A DNA stretch of 14,448 nucleotides from NCBI GenBank assembly GCA_964587525.1, contig CAZPLZ010000082.1:1-14448 (forward strand), given 5' to 3'. The stretch's first letter is position 1; each line of letters begins with the position of its first letter. A program made the position numbers and the translations under genes. Shown here one piece after another: positions 13,519 through 14,448 of the stretch. Origin of the DNA: CAZPLZ01 sp964587525 (GTDB lineage: Bacteria; Oederibacteriota; CAKKQC01). The notes beneath the pieces are model-generated. The model was given only the letters and a program-made list of their open reading frames with translations, made no database searches and was not told the DNA's origin.

Positions 13519-14235
13519 ATGCACACCTCCGAATTGCTGCGTCCCGAACATTTCCAGTTCGACCTCCTCTCCCTGTTTCCGGGCTTCGACGGGTCCGACC
13601 GCCTGGGCGTGGTCAGTTCTCAACCTCAGGATGGGATCCTGAATGCGGGGTACGTCGTGCTGGCTTGCGTCACAGCTTTTTATGAGATCCATCGCGCCAA
13701 CCTGGCGGCCAACCCCATGTATCCTCCTTACTTCAGCTTCCTTGCCCCGAAAGATCCCGGAGCGGGGAATCCCGCTCACCGATGGAACGTTCCGTGGCAC
13801 AACGCGATGGAGCTCTGGGGCGAACTAGACATTTGGCCAGGCTCACAGTGGATCGTCACCGATGGAACCACTCGCGGCATGCTTGAGGGCGTCCTCTCGT
13901 GCAAGGTCAACCGTCTGCTCTGGCCGGCCAGCCTACGTTTCCCCGGTGACACCCAAGGTCTGCCTCCCTCCCTGCTCACAAACGCGCGACGACAGCTCCG
14001 TTCCGTCCTCCTCTATAGCAGCGACGATGCAAACGTGAAAGTGCGGGTCGCGAAGCCTGTCGAGGATCTGATCCAACGCAGTGTGCTCCGCCTTCCCGGG
14101 CTCGACGCGGAAGAAATAAAGGCCTTTCGCTCAGTCCGGGGTTGCCGTCTGTCGGTCCCGGGACCCTGCTACACCGAGGACTATCGGGAGGTCAGCCTCG
14201 ACACATTCCTGAAGCCGGAGGGGAAGCCCCTGTGA
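13519..14235 (+). CDS. Conserved-looking hypothetical protein downstream of DoxX
   Basis: A 238-residue protein whose family I do not recognise. It has no signal peptide and no convincing membrane span; GILNAGYVVLACVTAFYE is a moderately hydrophobic, probably buried helix. The centre is rich in Trp and Pro (RWNVPWHNAMELWGELDIWP, then SQWIVTDGTTRGMLEGVL), which suggests a compact enzyme-like fold. Two or three Cys are present but not in a metal-binding pattern. It starts ten bases after the DoxX stop; the only purine-rich stretch upstream (AAAGGAAAG) is rather far from the ATG, so translation may depend on coupling to the DoxX gene. The C-terminus is basic and proline-rich. Coding is supported by length and protein-like composition. 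Confidence 0.65.
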   Translation: MHTSELLRPEHFQFDLLSLFPGFDGSDRLGVVSSQPQDGILNAGYVVLACVTAFYEIHRANLAANPMYPPYFSFLAPKDPGAGNPAHRWNVPWHNAMELWGELDIWPGSQWIVTDGTTRGMLEGVLSCKVNRLLWPASLRFPGDTQGLPPSLLTNARRQLRSVLLYSSDDANVKVRVAKPVEDLIQRSVLRLPGLDAEEIKAFRSVRGCRLSVPGPCYTEDYREVSLDTFLKPEGKPL

Positions 14236-14344
14236 TGCGGTCCTCCAGGGCCACATCCCAACGCCGAATATCGGAAGAAGCACTTTCATACCCACCTCTT
14301 CACCACCCCCTCTAGAAACAGGACACCCCACCTCTCAAGTTGGA

Positions 14345-14448
14345 TTACCCAACAATCTCTTCACGCTGACCGTCAATAACGATAGCTTGTCCGTCTTTCA
14401 GTAGTTTGAACGGCATGCGTTCTTTGGTGAAGAACTCTACGACCTTAT
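14345..14448 (-). CDS. C-terminal end of an unidentified protein, cut by the right window edge
   Basis: A minus-strand frame enters from the right edge and ends at a TAA at 14345-14347. The visible 33 residues read KVVEFFTKERMPFKLLKD then GQAIVIDGQREEIVG. The pattern (amphipathic helix, short strand, DGQ turn) looks like real coding sequence, but it is too short to assign a family. It is convergent with the 238-residue hypothetical gene. The 109 bp between the two stops contains no hairpin followed by a T-run. Confidence 0.5.
   Translation of the reverse strand, partial: KVVEFFTKERMPFKLLKDGQAIVIDGQREEIVG

Noticed and set aside
14219..14231. AGGGG-AAG-CCCCT hairpin at the end of the hypothetical gene as a terminator
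   Set aside because: Very short, lies inside the coding sequence before the stop, and is not followed by Ts.

Overview
This window looks like chromosomal DNA from a GC-rich, Gram-negative-type environmental bacterium. It encodes Sec, Tat-like and lipoprotein export signals, S9 peptidases, PhyH-type dioxygenases, YtcJ-like amidohydrolases and several glycosidases. That mix is common in Acidobacteriota, Planctomycetota and uncultivated phyla such as Latescibacterota or Poribacteria, but nothing here fixes the phylum. There are no rRNA or tRNA genes and no CRISPR array. Short operons alternate in direction, as in an accessory or catabolic region.

Left part (1-4802). A lipoprotein with an SMP-30/NHL-like beta-propeller runs off the left edge on the minus strand. 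Upstream of it is an S9 (prolyl-oligopeptidase-type) secreted peptidase gene, also on the minus strand. One frameshift near 1782-1795 breaks it into a propeller half and an intact catalytic half. Divergent from it is an exported YtcJ-type amidohydrolase with all metal ligands visible. Peptidase and amidohydrolase could both serve breakdown of peptide or amide substrates, but only their proximity suggests this.

Middle (4887-10710). A minus-strand group holds a large exported glycosidase resembling the GH101/GH129 group, a small unknown ORF, and a PhyH-family protein coupled to the small ORF. The PhyH protein has His-x-His where the iron-binding His-x-Asp is expected. A remnant of a transposon end lies between the glycosidase and the small ORF. 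Divergent from the glycosidase, across a short region with a 9-bp-arm inverted repeat, is a cytoplasmic GH51 alpha-L-arabinofuranosidase.

Right part (10702-14448). An IS200-like Y1 (HUH) transposase element with a DnaA-like C-terminal domain sits between the convergent GH51 and GH5 genes. Its imperfect terminal inverted repeats reach into both genes, and each repeat supplies the neighbour's TAG stop, so both enzymes end in Arg-Gly-Thr. This is the most striking structure in the window. Beyond the GH5 gene are a divergent DoxX-family membrane protein, a 238-residue protein of unknown function in the same transcription unit, and the C-terminal end of an unidentified minus-strand gene at the right edge.

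Taken together, GH129-like, GH51 and GH5 enzymes suggest breakdown of complex glycans (host, algal or plant material). No transporter, SusC/D pair or dedicated regulator is visible, so a true utilisation locus is not demonstrated.
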